From assembly GCA_934668295.1 (NCBI GenBank), contig CAKUND010000004.1, forward strand, positions 1 through 28,448: DNA of 28,448 bases. Reading direction: 5' to 3'. The stretch comes from an uncultured Oscillospiraceae bacterium. GTDB taxonomy: Bacteria; Bacillota; Clostridia; Oscillospirales; Oscillospiraceae. Position numbers and translations under genes: made by a program. Positions 21,562 to 28,448 of the stretch are shown piece by piece. The notes under the pieces were generated by a model that saw only the letters and a list, made by a program, of their open reading frames with translations, ran no database searches and was not told the DNA's origin. Within the stretch, counting starts at the first letter, position 1, and each line of letters starts with the position of its first letter.

Positions 21562-23441
21562 GTTGCACCCTCCAAATCAGACGAACGCCGCTCCCACTCG
21601 TCCATCAGGCCGGTGAGCGTATCGTCGCAGGTCTGCTTTTCCTCCATCAGCCGCGCGAGCTCCTGATAATCGGAGCTCGCAGCTTCGATCTGCTTGTCCA
21701 GCTCTGCAGAATGCTGCTCCTGCTTTTCGATCTCGCGCTCGAGCGTGCGGATCTGCTTTTCCAGCAGCTTGCTGCCGGAGGTCTTCGGTTTTTCCTTCCA
21801 CTCCTTCTTGGGCTTCTCCGGCGCGGGGGCCGCGATGGCCTCCTTTTCCTTGATGGAGCGGTATTTTTCATATCCGCACGGGAAGTCCCGGATATGCCCG
21901 TTTTCCAGCTCCCAGACGCGCGTGGCGAATTTATTGACGAAATACCGGTCATGGGAGACGAAGATGAGCGTCCCCTCATAGTCCTCCAGCGCGTCCTCAA
22001 GCCATTCGCGCGAGTCGATATCGAGGTGGTTCGTCGGCTCGTCGAGGACGAGCAGATTGATCTTCTCGTCCATCAGCATGCACAGCCGCAGGCGGCTCTG
22101 CTCACCGCCGGAGAGGCTCGAGACGGTCTTGAACACATCCTCGCCCTCAAACAGATACGCGCCCAGCCGGTCGCGCGCGGTCTGCACGGTGCAGTTTTTT
22201 TCATAGAGCATCGTGTCGAGCAGCGTCCGCTCGGGGTGGGCGAACTGGATGATCTGCGGCAGATAGGCCCACTTGACCGTGGGGCCGAACTTCACGCGGC
22301 CCGCGCCGGCCTCCTCGCCGAGCAGAAGCTTTAAAAACGTGGACTTGCCGGTTCCGTTGTCGCCCAGCAGCGCGATGCGTTCGCCGCCCGCGACCTGCAG
22401 CTCCACGTCCGAAAACAGCGTCCGGCCGTCATACGCCTTGCCGAGCCCCTTGACAGACAGTACCTCGTCGCCGAAAAAGTCCCGCTGGGCGAATCTTGCC
22501 CGCATGGTCTTCTCCTGCGTGGGACGGTCGGTCTTTTCGATGCGCTCCATGCGGTGCTGGATGGACATGGCGCGGCGGTAGAGCGTGCGGTTGTTGATGC
22601 CCCAGCCCTTCATGCGCTCGAGCGTGAAGCCGAGCTGGGCAAGCTTGGCCTGCTCCTTTTCGTATTGCTTGAGCTGCAGCTCAAAGCGCGCCTGCTTTTC
22701 CTGCACGTAGAACGAGTAGTTGCCGGAATAGAACTCCGCCTTGCCGTCGTGCAGCTCCACGATGCGCGTGACGACGCGGTCGAGGAAATAGCGGTCGTGG
22801 GAGATGGTCAGGACGGTCCCCTTGAATTTTTCAATATAGCCCTCGAGCCATTCCACCGCGTGCATGTCGAGGTGGTTCGTCGGCTCGTCGAGCAGCAGGA
22901 TATCGGTCTTCTCGAGCAGCAGCCGCGCGAGGTTCACGCGCGTTTTCTCGCCGCCGGAGAGGCTGTCGAAGTCCTGCTGCCGCTGCGCGGCGGGGATGCC
23001 GAGGCCGTTGCAGATCTTGTCGGTCTGCATGTCCGTCTCGTAGCCGCCGCCGGTCTGAAAGCGCGTGGAAAGCGCGTCGTATTCGGAAAGCAAGGCCTTG
23101 TCCGGCTGCACGGCCATCTGCTCCTCGAGCTTACGCATTTTGCTCTGGATATTCGCAAGCTCCCGGAACGCCGTGCGGAGCACGTCCTCTACCGTATAGC
23201 CCGCCGGGTAATGCGGGATCTGGGAGATGAGGCCGACCTTCCGGCCCGGCGCGAAGCGCACCTCGCCGCTGTTGTAGTCCAGCTCGCCGGTCAGGATTTT
23301 AAAGAGCGTCGTCTTGCCCGCGCCGTTTCGGCCGAGCAGGCCCACACGCTCACCGGCCTGAATGTCAAAGCTGACGCCGTTCAGCAGATTGGTGTCGGCG
23401 TCAAAGCTCTTGACCAGGTCTTTTACAGAAATATCGATCAT
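21558..23441 (-). CDS. ABC-F family ATPase, YdiF-like
   Basis: A 627-residue soluble twin-ABC protein. NBD1 has Walker A GRNGAGKT (37-44), LSGGE (161-165) and [12 protein letters not shown] (181-192). NBD2 has GDNGTGKS (360-367), LSGGE (443-447) and [12 protein letters not shown]. The linker between domains includes the GWGINNRTLYRRAMSIQHRM stretch typical of the YdiF group, and the C-terminus is a charged coiled coil (about 540-620). All catalytic residues look normal. YdiF-type proteins are thought to act on ribosomes during translation; antibiotic-resistance ABC-F proteins form separate groups and this is not an obvious member. AGAGGA precedes the ATG. It lies in the prmA operon, upstream of and coupled to the YdcF-like gene. 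Confidence 0.9.
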   Translation of the reverse strand: MIDISVKDLVKSFDADTNLLNGVSFDIQAGERVGLLGRNGAGKTTLFKILTGELDYNSGEVRFAPGRKVGLISQIPHYPAGYTVEDVLRTAFRELANIQSKMRKLEEQMAVQPDKALLSEYDALSTRFQTGGGYETDMQTDKICNGLGIPAAQRQQDFDSLSGGEKTRVNLARLLLEKTDILLLDEPTNHLDMHAVEWLEGYIEKFKGTVLTISHDRYFLDRVVTRIVELHDGKAEFYSGNYSFYVQEKQARFELQLKQYEKEQAKLAQLGFTLERMKGWGINNRTLYRRAMSIQHRMERIEKTDRPTQEKTMRARFAQRDFFGDEVLSVKGLGKAYDGRTLFSDVELQVAGGERIALLGDNGTGKSTFLKLLLGEEAGAGRVKFGPTVKWAYLPQIIQFAHPERTLLDTMLYEKNCTVQTARDRLGAYLFEGEDVFKTVSSLSGGEQSRLRLCMLMDEKINLLVLDEPTNHLDIDSREWLEDALEDYEGTLIFVSHDRYFVNKFATRVWELENGHIRDFPCGYEKYRSIKEKEAIAAPAPEKPKKEWKEKPKTSGSKLLEKQIRTLEREIEKQEQHSAELDKQIEAASSDYQELARLMEEKQTCDDTLTGLMDEWERRSSDLEGAT

Positions 23442-23475
23442 GGGTGGTTCCTCTTGTCATTTCGATCCATGCGCG

Positions 23476-24513
23476 TCATTCGCCGCCGAGCAGCGGGCGG
23501 ATGACGCCGGAGGCGTCGAACCGGGTGTCGTGGGAGGTCGTGACGAAGACGAGCTGCGTGGACGGATCCGGCAGCACCTCGGCCATGGCCTCTGTCACGG
23601 TCATCACGTCGTTGGCCTTTTCCGTCGTGATATACACGCGGCTGGCATACTGCGCGACGGAGGGGACTGTCGTGCCAAGTGCGAGGCGGATGGAGCCGCC
23701 GGTTAAGTTTGCGCCCAGCGTCTCCGCGCAGTCCTCCAATGCGGCGACCTGCGTGATAGCCTCGGCGTCCCATGCAATGGAGCTGTCGTCCGGTACGGTG
23801 AAGTTATCGAACAGCACCTCGTCAAACCCGCGTGCGTCAAGCTCCAGCGCGATGGCGGCCAGATAGCTGCGCGCGTCGAGCGAGTCCGGCCGCAGCCAGT
23901 AGCAGCGCCGCTCGTCCATCCACAGATCGCCGGATTTTGTCGTCAGGGCGGAGGAATAATGCTTTGCGACAAAATTCGGGTCGGAGAACGCGGGCACACG
24001 GGCGATCACGATCAGATCGGGCGTTTCCGTCAGCTCCTTGATAAGCGCGTCGCAGGCGCTGATATCGGCGTCGGCGGTCTGGGTGTCGGCAATGTCCGTC
24101 GAATAATAGAAGTTGCCGAGCGGGCTTTTGACGTCGATGAGCACGGCGTTATAGCCATCCGCGTCCGCAAGCGCCTGCCGCACCTCGTCCACGCTGTTTG
24201 CCAGCATGGTCGTGGAGATATAAACGCCCTGCAGCTGCACGGCGTTCGGGTCGACGTCCGTCTCCTCGGCAGCGGCGGACAGGATCGTTTCGAACGGATA
24301 CTCCTCTGCGTCGGAGGCAGCCTCCGGCGTCTGCGGCGCGCGCTGGAGCTTCTGCGTTTTGTCGAAATAGACGCCATCCGGCGAATAGACGGCATAGCGG
24401 CCCAGATAGCTGATGCGCGCGAGAATGAGCAGGCCGAGCAGAACCACGGCCAGCAGCGCGATCAGCGCAATGCGGCGCAGCGTCCGCTTGTTGCGGTAGG
24501 AAAAAATACGCAT
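23476..24513 (-). CDS. Membrane-anchored putative glycoside hydrolase, PF13200 (DUF4015)-like
   Basis: A 345-residue protein with a basic N-terminus, one membrane helix (about 15-33) and an external barrel-like domain. The segments GVYISTTMLANS (about 96-107), YNAVLIDVKSPLGNFYYSTD, LWMDERRCYWLRPDS and ARGFDEVLFDNFTVP match the layout of the PF13200 putative glycosyl hydrolase family, in which the last Asp-containing strand is the candidate catalytic site. The first residues could be a signal anchor rather than a cleaved signal. The enzymatic activity of the family is poorly defined; a wall or surface polysaccharide is a reasonable guess. AGGAGAG precedes the ATG, 19 bases after prmA. Confidence 0.75.
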   Translation of the reverse strand: MRIFSYRNKRTLRRIALIALLAVVLLGLLILARISYLGRYAVYSPDGVYFDKTQKLQRAPQTPEAASDAEEYPFETILSAAAEETDVDPNAVQLQGVYISTTMLANSVDEVRQALADADGYNAVLIDVKSPLGNFYYSTDIADTQTADADISACDALIKELTETPDLIVIARVPAFSDPNFVAKHYSSALTTKSGDLWMDERRCYWLRPDSLDARSYLAAIALELDARGFDEVLFDNFTVPDDSSIAWDAEAITQVAALEDCAETLGANLTGGSIRLALGTTVPSVAQYASRVYITTEKANDVMTVTEAMAEVLPDPSTQLVFVTTSHDTRFDASGVIRPLLGGE

Positions 24514-24532
24514 GGGGCTCTCCTTCCTCCCG

Positions 24533-25507
24533 TCACGCTTCCGCGAGCGCGGCGGTCACGCGGCACCAGTCCTCCTGCTGCTCGGTGGAGAGGATCTGCA
24601 GGCCGTTTTTCTCCAGCGCGTCCAGAACCTCCGCGAGCCGCGTGTTGAGAATGCCGGAGCAGATGAAGATGCTGTCCTCCTGCAGAAATTCCGGCACGAC
24701 GCGGCTCAGGGGGATGATGACGTCGGCCACGATATTGGCCAGCACCACGTCGTAATGGCCCTTGAGCGATTCCATCATGGCCCGGTCACCGATCACGTCG
24801 CCGGTGACGGCGGTAAAGCGGTCTGCAAAGATCTGGTTGATGGCGGCGTTTTCCCGGGCGATGTCCTCAGCCTTGGGGTCGATGTCCACGCCTGTGGCGT
24901 GGGCCGCGCCGAGCAGAACGGCCGTGATGGACAAAATGCCGCTGCCGCTGCCGAGATCGAGCACGCGCTCGCCGCCCTGGATGGCCCGCTCCAGCTCGCG
25001 CATGCACATCTGCGTGGACGCATGCGCGCCGGTGCCGAAGATCATGCCGGGGTCGAGCAGGACCTCGACGCGGTTTTCGGGATTCTCCGGGTGCAGCCAC
25101 TCGGGCACGACCAGCAGCCGCTCGCCGATGGGCAGCGGCTGATAATACTGCTTCCAGTTGTTTTCCCAGTCCTCATCCTTGACATTTGCCAGCTGCACGT
25201 CAAGAGAGCCGAAGTCCACCGACGGATACTGCGCGCGCAGCGCGGCAAGCTGGCTTTTGAGACTTTCGACGGTTTCCTGCACGGACGCGTTCTGCTCCAG
25301 ATACAGCCGGATCTGCGACAGACCCTGCATCTGCTTTTCAAGATCCTCGTCTACATAGTCCCAGTACTGCCGGTTCTGCTCCAGAAAGTCGTGAAACTGT
25401 TCCTGATCGTCGACGATGAAGCTGTCAAAGCCCAGCACAGTCAGCCGGTCGCAGACCAGATCAATGGCCGCCGGCGCCGTCTTGATGGTAAGTTCGATCC
25501 ACTGCAT
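24533..25507 (-). CDS. prmA: Ribosomal protein L11 methyltransferase
   Basis: A 324-residue class I methyltransferase. The start MQWIELTIKTAPAAIDLVCDRL is the PrmA L11-recognition domain. The central DPGMIFGTGAHASTQMC (152-168) and SAM motif VLDLGSGSGILSI (182-194) are diagnostic, and YDVVLANIVADVII supplies the conserved Asn. PrmA trimethylates several amino groups of ribosomal protein L11. It is slightly long because of a region at about 40-100 common in clostridial versions. The start at 25507 has GGGAGGATC upstream. A good promoter (25563-25591) drives this gene and probably the five downstream genes to 19421. Confidence 0.94.
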   Translation of the reverse strand: MQWIELTIKTAPAAIDLVCDRLTVLGFDSFIVDDQEQFHDFLEQNRQYWDYVDEDLEKQMQGLSQIRLYLEQNASVQETVESLKSQLAALRAQYPSVDFGSLDVQLANVKDEDWENNWKQYYQPLPIGERLLVVPEWLHPENPENRVEVLLDPGMIFGTGAHASTQMCMRELERAIQGGERVLDLGSGSGILSITAVLLGAAHATGVDIDPKAEDIARENAAINQIFADRFTAVTGDVIGDRAMMESLKGHYDVVLANIVADVIIPLSRVVPEFLQEDSIFICSGILNTRLAEVLDALEKNGLQILSTEQQEDWCRVTAALAEA

Positions 25508-25562
25508 GATGATCCTCCCGATCTCCTGACGCGGAGATCTTCCAAATTGCAATATTTGTTCT

Positions 25563-25591
25563 ATTTTACACGAAACCGAAGCAAATGACAA
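25563..25591 (-). promoter_or_regulatory. Sigma-A promoter for the prmA operon
   Basis: On the leftward strand, TTGTCA (25586-25591), 17 bases, then TAAAAT (25563-25568). Each box has one mismatch to consensus. It lies about 55 bases upstream of the prmA start. Confidence 0.85.
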
Positions 25592-25652
25592 GTGGGGAGA
25601 TTCGGATTCGCCGGAGTCTTTCCGGTGACGCGCTGGCGCGGGAGCGCCCATG

Positions 25653-25804
25653 GCTTCCCCTGGAGGAAGCTGGCTGCGGAGCGAAGCGCAGCAGACCGAT
25701 GAGGGTTGGCAGGCAGCTGCGTTTTACTTTGCACGTTCAACAATCCGTACCTGCTCCCCAACCCTCATCCGGCCCTTCAGGCCGCCTTCCCCGGCGGGGA
25801 AGGC
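25653..25804. repeat. Compound palindromic intergenic element
   Basis: Three inverted repeats are nested or in series: GCTTCC with GGAAGC (25653-25670), GATGAGGGTTGG (25698-25709) with CCAACCCTCATC (25758-25769), and GCCTTCCCC (25784-25792) with GGGGAAGGC (25796-25804). The two outer hairpins are themselves related (CTTCC / GGAAG). The whole could fold into a three-armed structure and looks like a non-coding mobile or REP/MITE-type element. Confidence 0.6.
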
Positions 25805-25846
25805 TTTTGGGGCCGCGCCCGTGCTTGGGATTTCCTGCGGTTTCCC

Positions 25847-25874
25847 TTGCAAACACTGGATTTTGTGGTATGAT
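25847..25874 (+). promoter_or_regulatory. Promoter for the degenerate-site ABC-F gene
   Basis: TTGCAA (25847-25852), 16 bases, then TATGAT (25869-25874) with an upstream TGG form an extended -10 promoter, 28 bases before the start codon. The leader is thus very short. Confidence 0.7.
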
Positions 25875-25901
25875 AAGAAAAAACGTTTATGAGGTCTTTT
25901 T

Positions 25902-27512
25902 ATGATTACCATTTCCAACCTTGCCATGCAGTTTGGCGGCTCTGTGCTGTTCAAGCAGGTCGATCTGCAGTTCACGCCCGGCAGCTGCTACGGCATCATC
26001 GGCGCGAACGGCGCGGGCAAATCGACGTTTCTGAAGCTTCTGTCCGGCGAGCTGGAGCCGACGTCCGGCGAGATCTTCATCAAGCCCGGCGCGCGCATGT
26101 CCGTTCTGAAGCAGGATCAGAACCAGTACGACGCGTATACCATCCTCGACACCGTCATCATGGGCAACCAGCACCTGTATGACGTCATGAAGGAGAAGGA
26201 CGCGCTCTATGAAAAGCCGGATTTCTCCGAGGAGGACGGCATGCGCGCGAGCGAGCTTGAGGCGGAGTTTGCCGACATGGACGGCTGGGAGGCCGAGTCC
26301 GACGCGTCAAAGCTGCTGCAGGGCCTCGGCATTCCGGTGGAGCTGCACTATGACCTGATGGCCAATACCGACCCGCGCCTGAAGGTCAAGGTGCTGCTGG
26401 CGCAGGCGCTGTTCGGCAAGCCCGATATCGTCATGCTCGACGAGCCGACAAACAACCTTGACATCGAGGCCATCAACTGGCTCGAGGACTTTATTCTGGA
26501 CTATGAGGACACCGGCCTCGTCATCGTCGTCAGCCACGACCGGCATTTCCTCAACACCGTCTGCACGCACATCGTCGACATCGACTACGGCAAGATCAAA
26601 ATGTACGTCGGCAACTATGACTTCTGGTACGAATCCTCCCAGCTCATCCAGCAGCTGATTCGCAACAAGAACAAGCGCGCCGAGGAGAAGATCGCGGAGC
26701 TGCAGACCTTCATCGCCCGCTTCGCGGCCAACAAGGCCAAGAGCAAGCAGGCGACCTCCCGACGCAGACTGCTTGACAAAATGACTGTCGAGGAAATGCC
26801 TGCGTCCTCGCGCCGGTATCCGTTCGTGGGCTTTGAGCGGGAGCGCGAGGTCGGCAAGGATATTCTGTTCGTGACGGACGTGTCCAAGACCGTCGATGGC
26901 GTGAAGCTTCTGGATAAAGTCTCGTTTATCGTCAATAAGAATGACAAGATCGCCTTTGTCGGCGAAAACGAGCTGGCGCAGACGACGCTTTTCAAGATCC
27001 TCATGGGCGAGCTCGAGCCGGACGAGGGCAGCGTCAAATGGGGACAGACCGTCACGACCAGCTATCTGCCGAAGGACAATACCGCCTATTTTGAGGGCTG
27101 CAGCGACTCTCTGGTCGACTGGATCCGGCAGTATTCGGCAAAGAAGGACGACGTGTACCTGCGCGGCTTTTTGGGCCGCATGCTCTTTTCCGGCGAGGAG
27201 GTCTTCAAGCCCGTGAATGTGCTGTCCGGCGGCGAAAAGGTCCGGTGCATGCTCTCGCGCATGATGCTCTCGGGCGCGAACGTGCTGCTTCTTGACCAGC
27301 CGACGAACCATCTGGACATGGAGGCCATTCAGGCCGTTAACAAGGGCCTGTGCGCCTTCCCCGGCAACATTCTGCTTGCCTCGCATGACCATGAGCTGCT
27401 GCAGACCACCTGCAACCGCGTCATTGAGTTCCAGCCCGACGGCACCATCATCGACCGCCTCTGCTCCTACGACGACTATGTCGCGTGGAAGCTGGCGAAG
27501 GAAGCACACTGA
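25902..27512 (+). CDS. ABC-F family ATPase, YbiT/YkpA-like, with one degenerate ATP site
   Basis: A 536-residue twin-ABC protein with the YbiT/YkpA-type segments RMSVLKQDQNQYDAYTILDT, MGNQHLYDVMKEKDALYEKP and MYVGNYDFWYESSQL. NBD1 has an intact Walker A GANGAGKS (34-41) and DEPTNNLD (180-187), but the position of its signature motif reads NTDPRLKVKVLL (155-166) with no LSGG. NBD2 has an intact LSGGE (441-445), but its P-loop reads GENELAQTT (354-362), with Gln360 where Lys is expected, and its Walker B reads LLLDQPTNHLD, with Gln466 in place of the catalytic Glu. These changes fall in the same composite ATP site. A weak GAGG precedes the ATG. It is followed 11 bases later by a methyltransferase gene. 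Confidence 0.88.
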   Translation: MITISNLAMQFGGSVLFKQVDLQFTPGSCYGIIGANGAGKSTFLKLLSGELEPTSGEIFIKPGARMSVLKQDQNQYDAYTILDTVIMGNQHLYDVMKEKDALYEKPDFSEEDGMRASELEAEFADMDGWEAESDASKLLQGLGIPVELHYDLMANTDPRLKVKVLLAQALFGKPDIVMLDEPTNNLDIEAINWLEDFILDYEDTGLVIVVSHDRHFLNTVCTHIVDIDYGKIKMYVGNYDFWYESSQLIQQLIRNKNKRAEEKIAELQTFIARFAANKAKSKQATSRRRLLDKMTVEEMPASSRRYPFVGFEREREVGKDILFVTDVSKTVDGVKLLDKVSFIVNKNDKIAFVGENELAQTTLFKILMGELEPDEGSVKWGQTVTTSYLPKDNTAYFEGCSDSLVDWIRQYSAKKDDVYLRGFLGRMLFSGEEVFKPVNVLSGGEKVRCMLSRMMLSGANVLLLDQPTNHLDMEAIQAVNKGLCAFPGNILLASHDHELLQTTCNRVIEFQPDGTIIDRLCSYDDYVAWKLAKEAH

Positions 27513-27523
27513 AAGAGGTTTTT

Positions 27524-28279
27524 ATGGACATTCCGTATCAGGATATCAACAGCAGAACCATCGACCGCTGGGTCGGCGAGGGCTGGGAGTGGGGAAAGCC
27601 CATCTCCCACGAGGAATATGAACGGGCGCAGGCCGGGACGTGGGACGTCAAGCTGACCCCGGTCAAGTTTGTCCCGCACGATTGGCTCGGTGACTTAAAG
27701 GGCAAGCGCGTGCTGGGCCTGGCCTCCGGCGGCGGGCAGCAGATGCCCATTTTTGCCGCGCTGGGCGCACAGTGCACAGTGCTGGATTATTCGCAGCGGC
27801 AGCTGGATTCCGAGAAACTGGTCGCGGAGCGGGAGGGCTATGACATCACCATCGTCCGCGCAGACATGACCAAGCGCCTGCCGTTTGACGAAAACAGCTT
27901 TGACCTGATCTTCCATCCCGTTTCCAACTGCTATGTCTACGCGGTGCTGCCCATCTGGCATGAGTGCGCGCGGGTCTTAAAGCCCGGCGGACGGCTGCTG
28001 GCCGGGCTCGACAACGGGCTGAACTTCGCCTTCGACGAGGACGAGACGCGGATCATCAACACACTCCCGTTCAACCCGCTTGAGGACGAAGACCAGATGC
28101 GGCAGCTGGAACGCGACAAGAGCGGCGTCCAGTTCTCCCACACCGCGCACGAGCAGCTTACCGGCCAGCTCAAGGCGGGGCTGCAGCTGCTGGATCTCTA
28201 CGAGGACACCAACGGCTACGGCAATCTGCACGAGCACAACATCCCCACCTATTGGGCGACGCTGGCGAGAAAGGCATGA
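27524..28279 (+). CDS. Class I SAM-dependent methyltransferase
   Basis: A 251-residue protein. SAM-binding motif I is VLGLASGGGQQMPIFAALGA (63-82), where the usual GxGxG appears as ASGGGQ. Post-I is CTVLDYSQRQLD, motif II is FDENSFDLIFHP and motif III is RVLKPGGRLLAG, typical of Methyltransf_11 proteins. The N-terminal EWGKPISHEEYERAQ stretch is common in a clostridial subgroup. The substrate is unknown. The ATG at 27524 has AGAGG upstream and lies 11 bases after the ABC-F stop, so the two are co-transcribed and may be functionally linked, for example in translation, though this is only inference. A strong terminator lies about 65 bases downstream. Confidence 0.85.
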   Translation: MDIPYQDINSRTIDRWVGEGWEWGKPISHEEYERAQAGTWDVKLTPVKFVPHDWLGDLKGKRVLGLASGGGQQMPIFAALGAQCTVLDYSQRQLDSEKLVAEREGYDITIVRADMTKRLPFDENSFDLIFHPVSNCYVYAVLPIWHECARVLKPGGRLLAGLDNGLNFAFDEDETRIINTLPFNPLEDEDQMRQLERDKSGVQFSHTAHEQLTGQLKAGLQLLDLYEDTNGYGNLHEHNIPTYWATLARKA

Positions 28280-28342
28280 AAAGAAAAAGGGGAGGACGCT
28301 TTTGCTGCCCCCTGACAGGGGTAACAACGGCGGCGGGGATTA

Positions 28343-28377
28343 CCCGGCTGGTGTTTCAGGCACCAGCCGGGTTTTTT
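28343..28377 (+). terminator. Intrinsic terminator after the methyltransferase gene
   Basis: CCCGGCTGGTG (28343-28353) pairs with CACCAGCCGGG (28361-28371) around a 7-base loop and is followed by TTTTTT (28372-28377). It is a strong rightward terminator. Confidence 0.94.
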
Positions 28378-28387
28378 GTATAAAGAA

Positions 28388-28410
28388 AACCACCGGCAAT
28401 GCCGGTGGTT
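28388..28410 (-). terminator. Intrinsic terminator for a leftward gene entering from the right
   Basis: AACCACCGGC (28388-28397) pairs with GCCGGTGGTT (28401-28410) around AAT. On the leftward strand it is followed by TTCTTTA, giving a GGTTTTCTTTA tail, so it probably ends a leftward gene lying mostly beyond the window. Confidence 0.75.
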
Positions 28411-28448
28411 CCAAAAAGCTTTAGCTATGCCCAGAAAAAATATCCGAG

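Larger units (their letters stand above)
25508..25901. other. 394-base intergenic region between divergent operons
   Basis: No gene is apparent. It contains the prmA promoter (25563-25591), a 7-bp inverted repeat near the prmA ribosome binding site (25520-25526 with 25533-25539), a compound palindromic element (25653-25804) and the promoter of the rightward ABC-F gene (25847-25874). Confidence 0.6.

Noticed and set aside
25902..27512. Antibiotic-resistance ABC-F
   Set aside because: The sequence resembles the widespread YbiT/YkpA-type housekeeping group and lacks the extended resistance-type linker, so no resistance role is claimed.
28421..28448. Tail of a leftward coding sequence at the right edge
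   Set aside because: Two frames have stop codons here (28421-28423 and 28425-28427) and only about 8 codons are visible, so no frame can be chosen. The terminator at 28388-28410 does suggest a leftward gene beyond the edge.

Overview
The window reads as a stretch of chromosome from a GC-rich anaerobic Firmicute, most likely class Clostridia and an Oscillospiraceae-type gut bacterium. This placement is inferred from gene content and signal style, because no rRNA or tRNA is present. The clues are AGGAGG-type ribosome binding sites, sigma-A-like promoters with extended -10 boxes, several ABC-F ATPases, a TIGR01440 protein, an ECF-type S component, a COG2509 flavoprotein, a PF13200-like exported protein and a ruvC-ruvA-ruvB-glmM cluster. 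Coding density is high. I see no prophage, insertion sequence, CRISPR array or toxin-antitoxin module.

Layout, left to right. Positions 1-108 hold the 3' end of tsf (EF-Ts), closed by a terminator. Positions 207-3082 carry four leftward genes: HAD phosphatase, amidohydrolase, ECF S component and a TIGR01440 protein. Positions 3213-5364 carry a rightward Uup-like ABC-F and a small zinc-ribbon membrane protein. Positions 5446-8656 hold a leftward GH25 lysozyme/EamA transporter pair that diverges, from back-to-back promoters, from a CapA-like surface protein. Positions 8826-13202 look like a sugar or polyol locus: a Gfo/Idh/MocA oxidoreductase, a convergent AraC-type regulator, and a divergent PfkB-kinase/mannitol-phosphate-dehydrogenase-like pair. 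Positions 13260-15261 hold a COG2509 flavoprotein and a double zinc-ribbon protein; the latter is driven by a perfect consensus promoter through a leader of about 210 nt.

Positions 15528-19249 form one leftward operon: a small membrane protein, ruvC, ruvA, ruvB and glmM, combining Holliday-junction processing with cell-wall precursor synthesis. Positions 19421-25507 form a second leftward operon: prmA, a PF13200-like protein, a YdiF-like ABC-F, a YdcF/SanA-like protein, a coiled-coil protein of unknown function and an Mrp-type Fe-S carrier ATPase. Positions 25902-28279 carry a rightward third ABC-F and a methyltransferase, followed by two terminators facing opposite ways.

The most notable observations are: (i) the third ABC-F has substitutions at three positions that all map to one of its two composite ATP sites (Walker A Lys to Gln, catalytic Glu to Gln, lost signature motif), which suggests a naturally asymmetric enzyme; (ii) the long leader of the zinc-ribbon gene; (iii) several palindromic intergenic elements, two of which share an 11-base core and so look like dispersed repeats; and (iv) the compact AraC/PfkB/MtlD/Gfo-Idh locus, which has no transporter in view. 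Most of the window is otherwise ordinary core or near-core genome.
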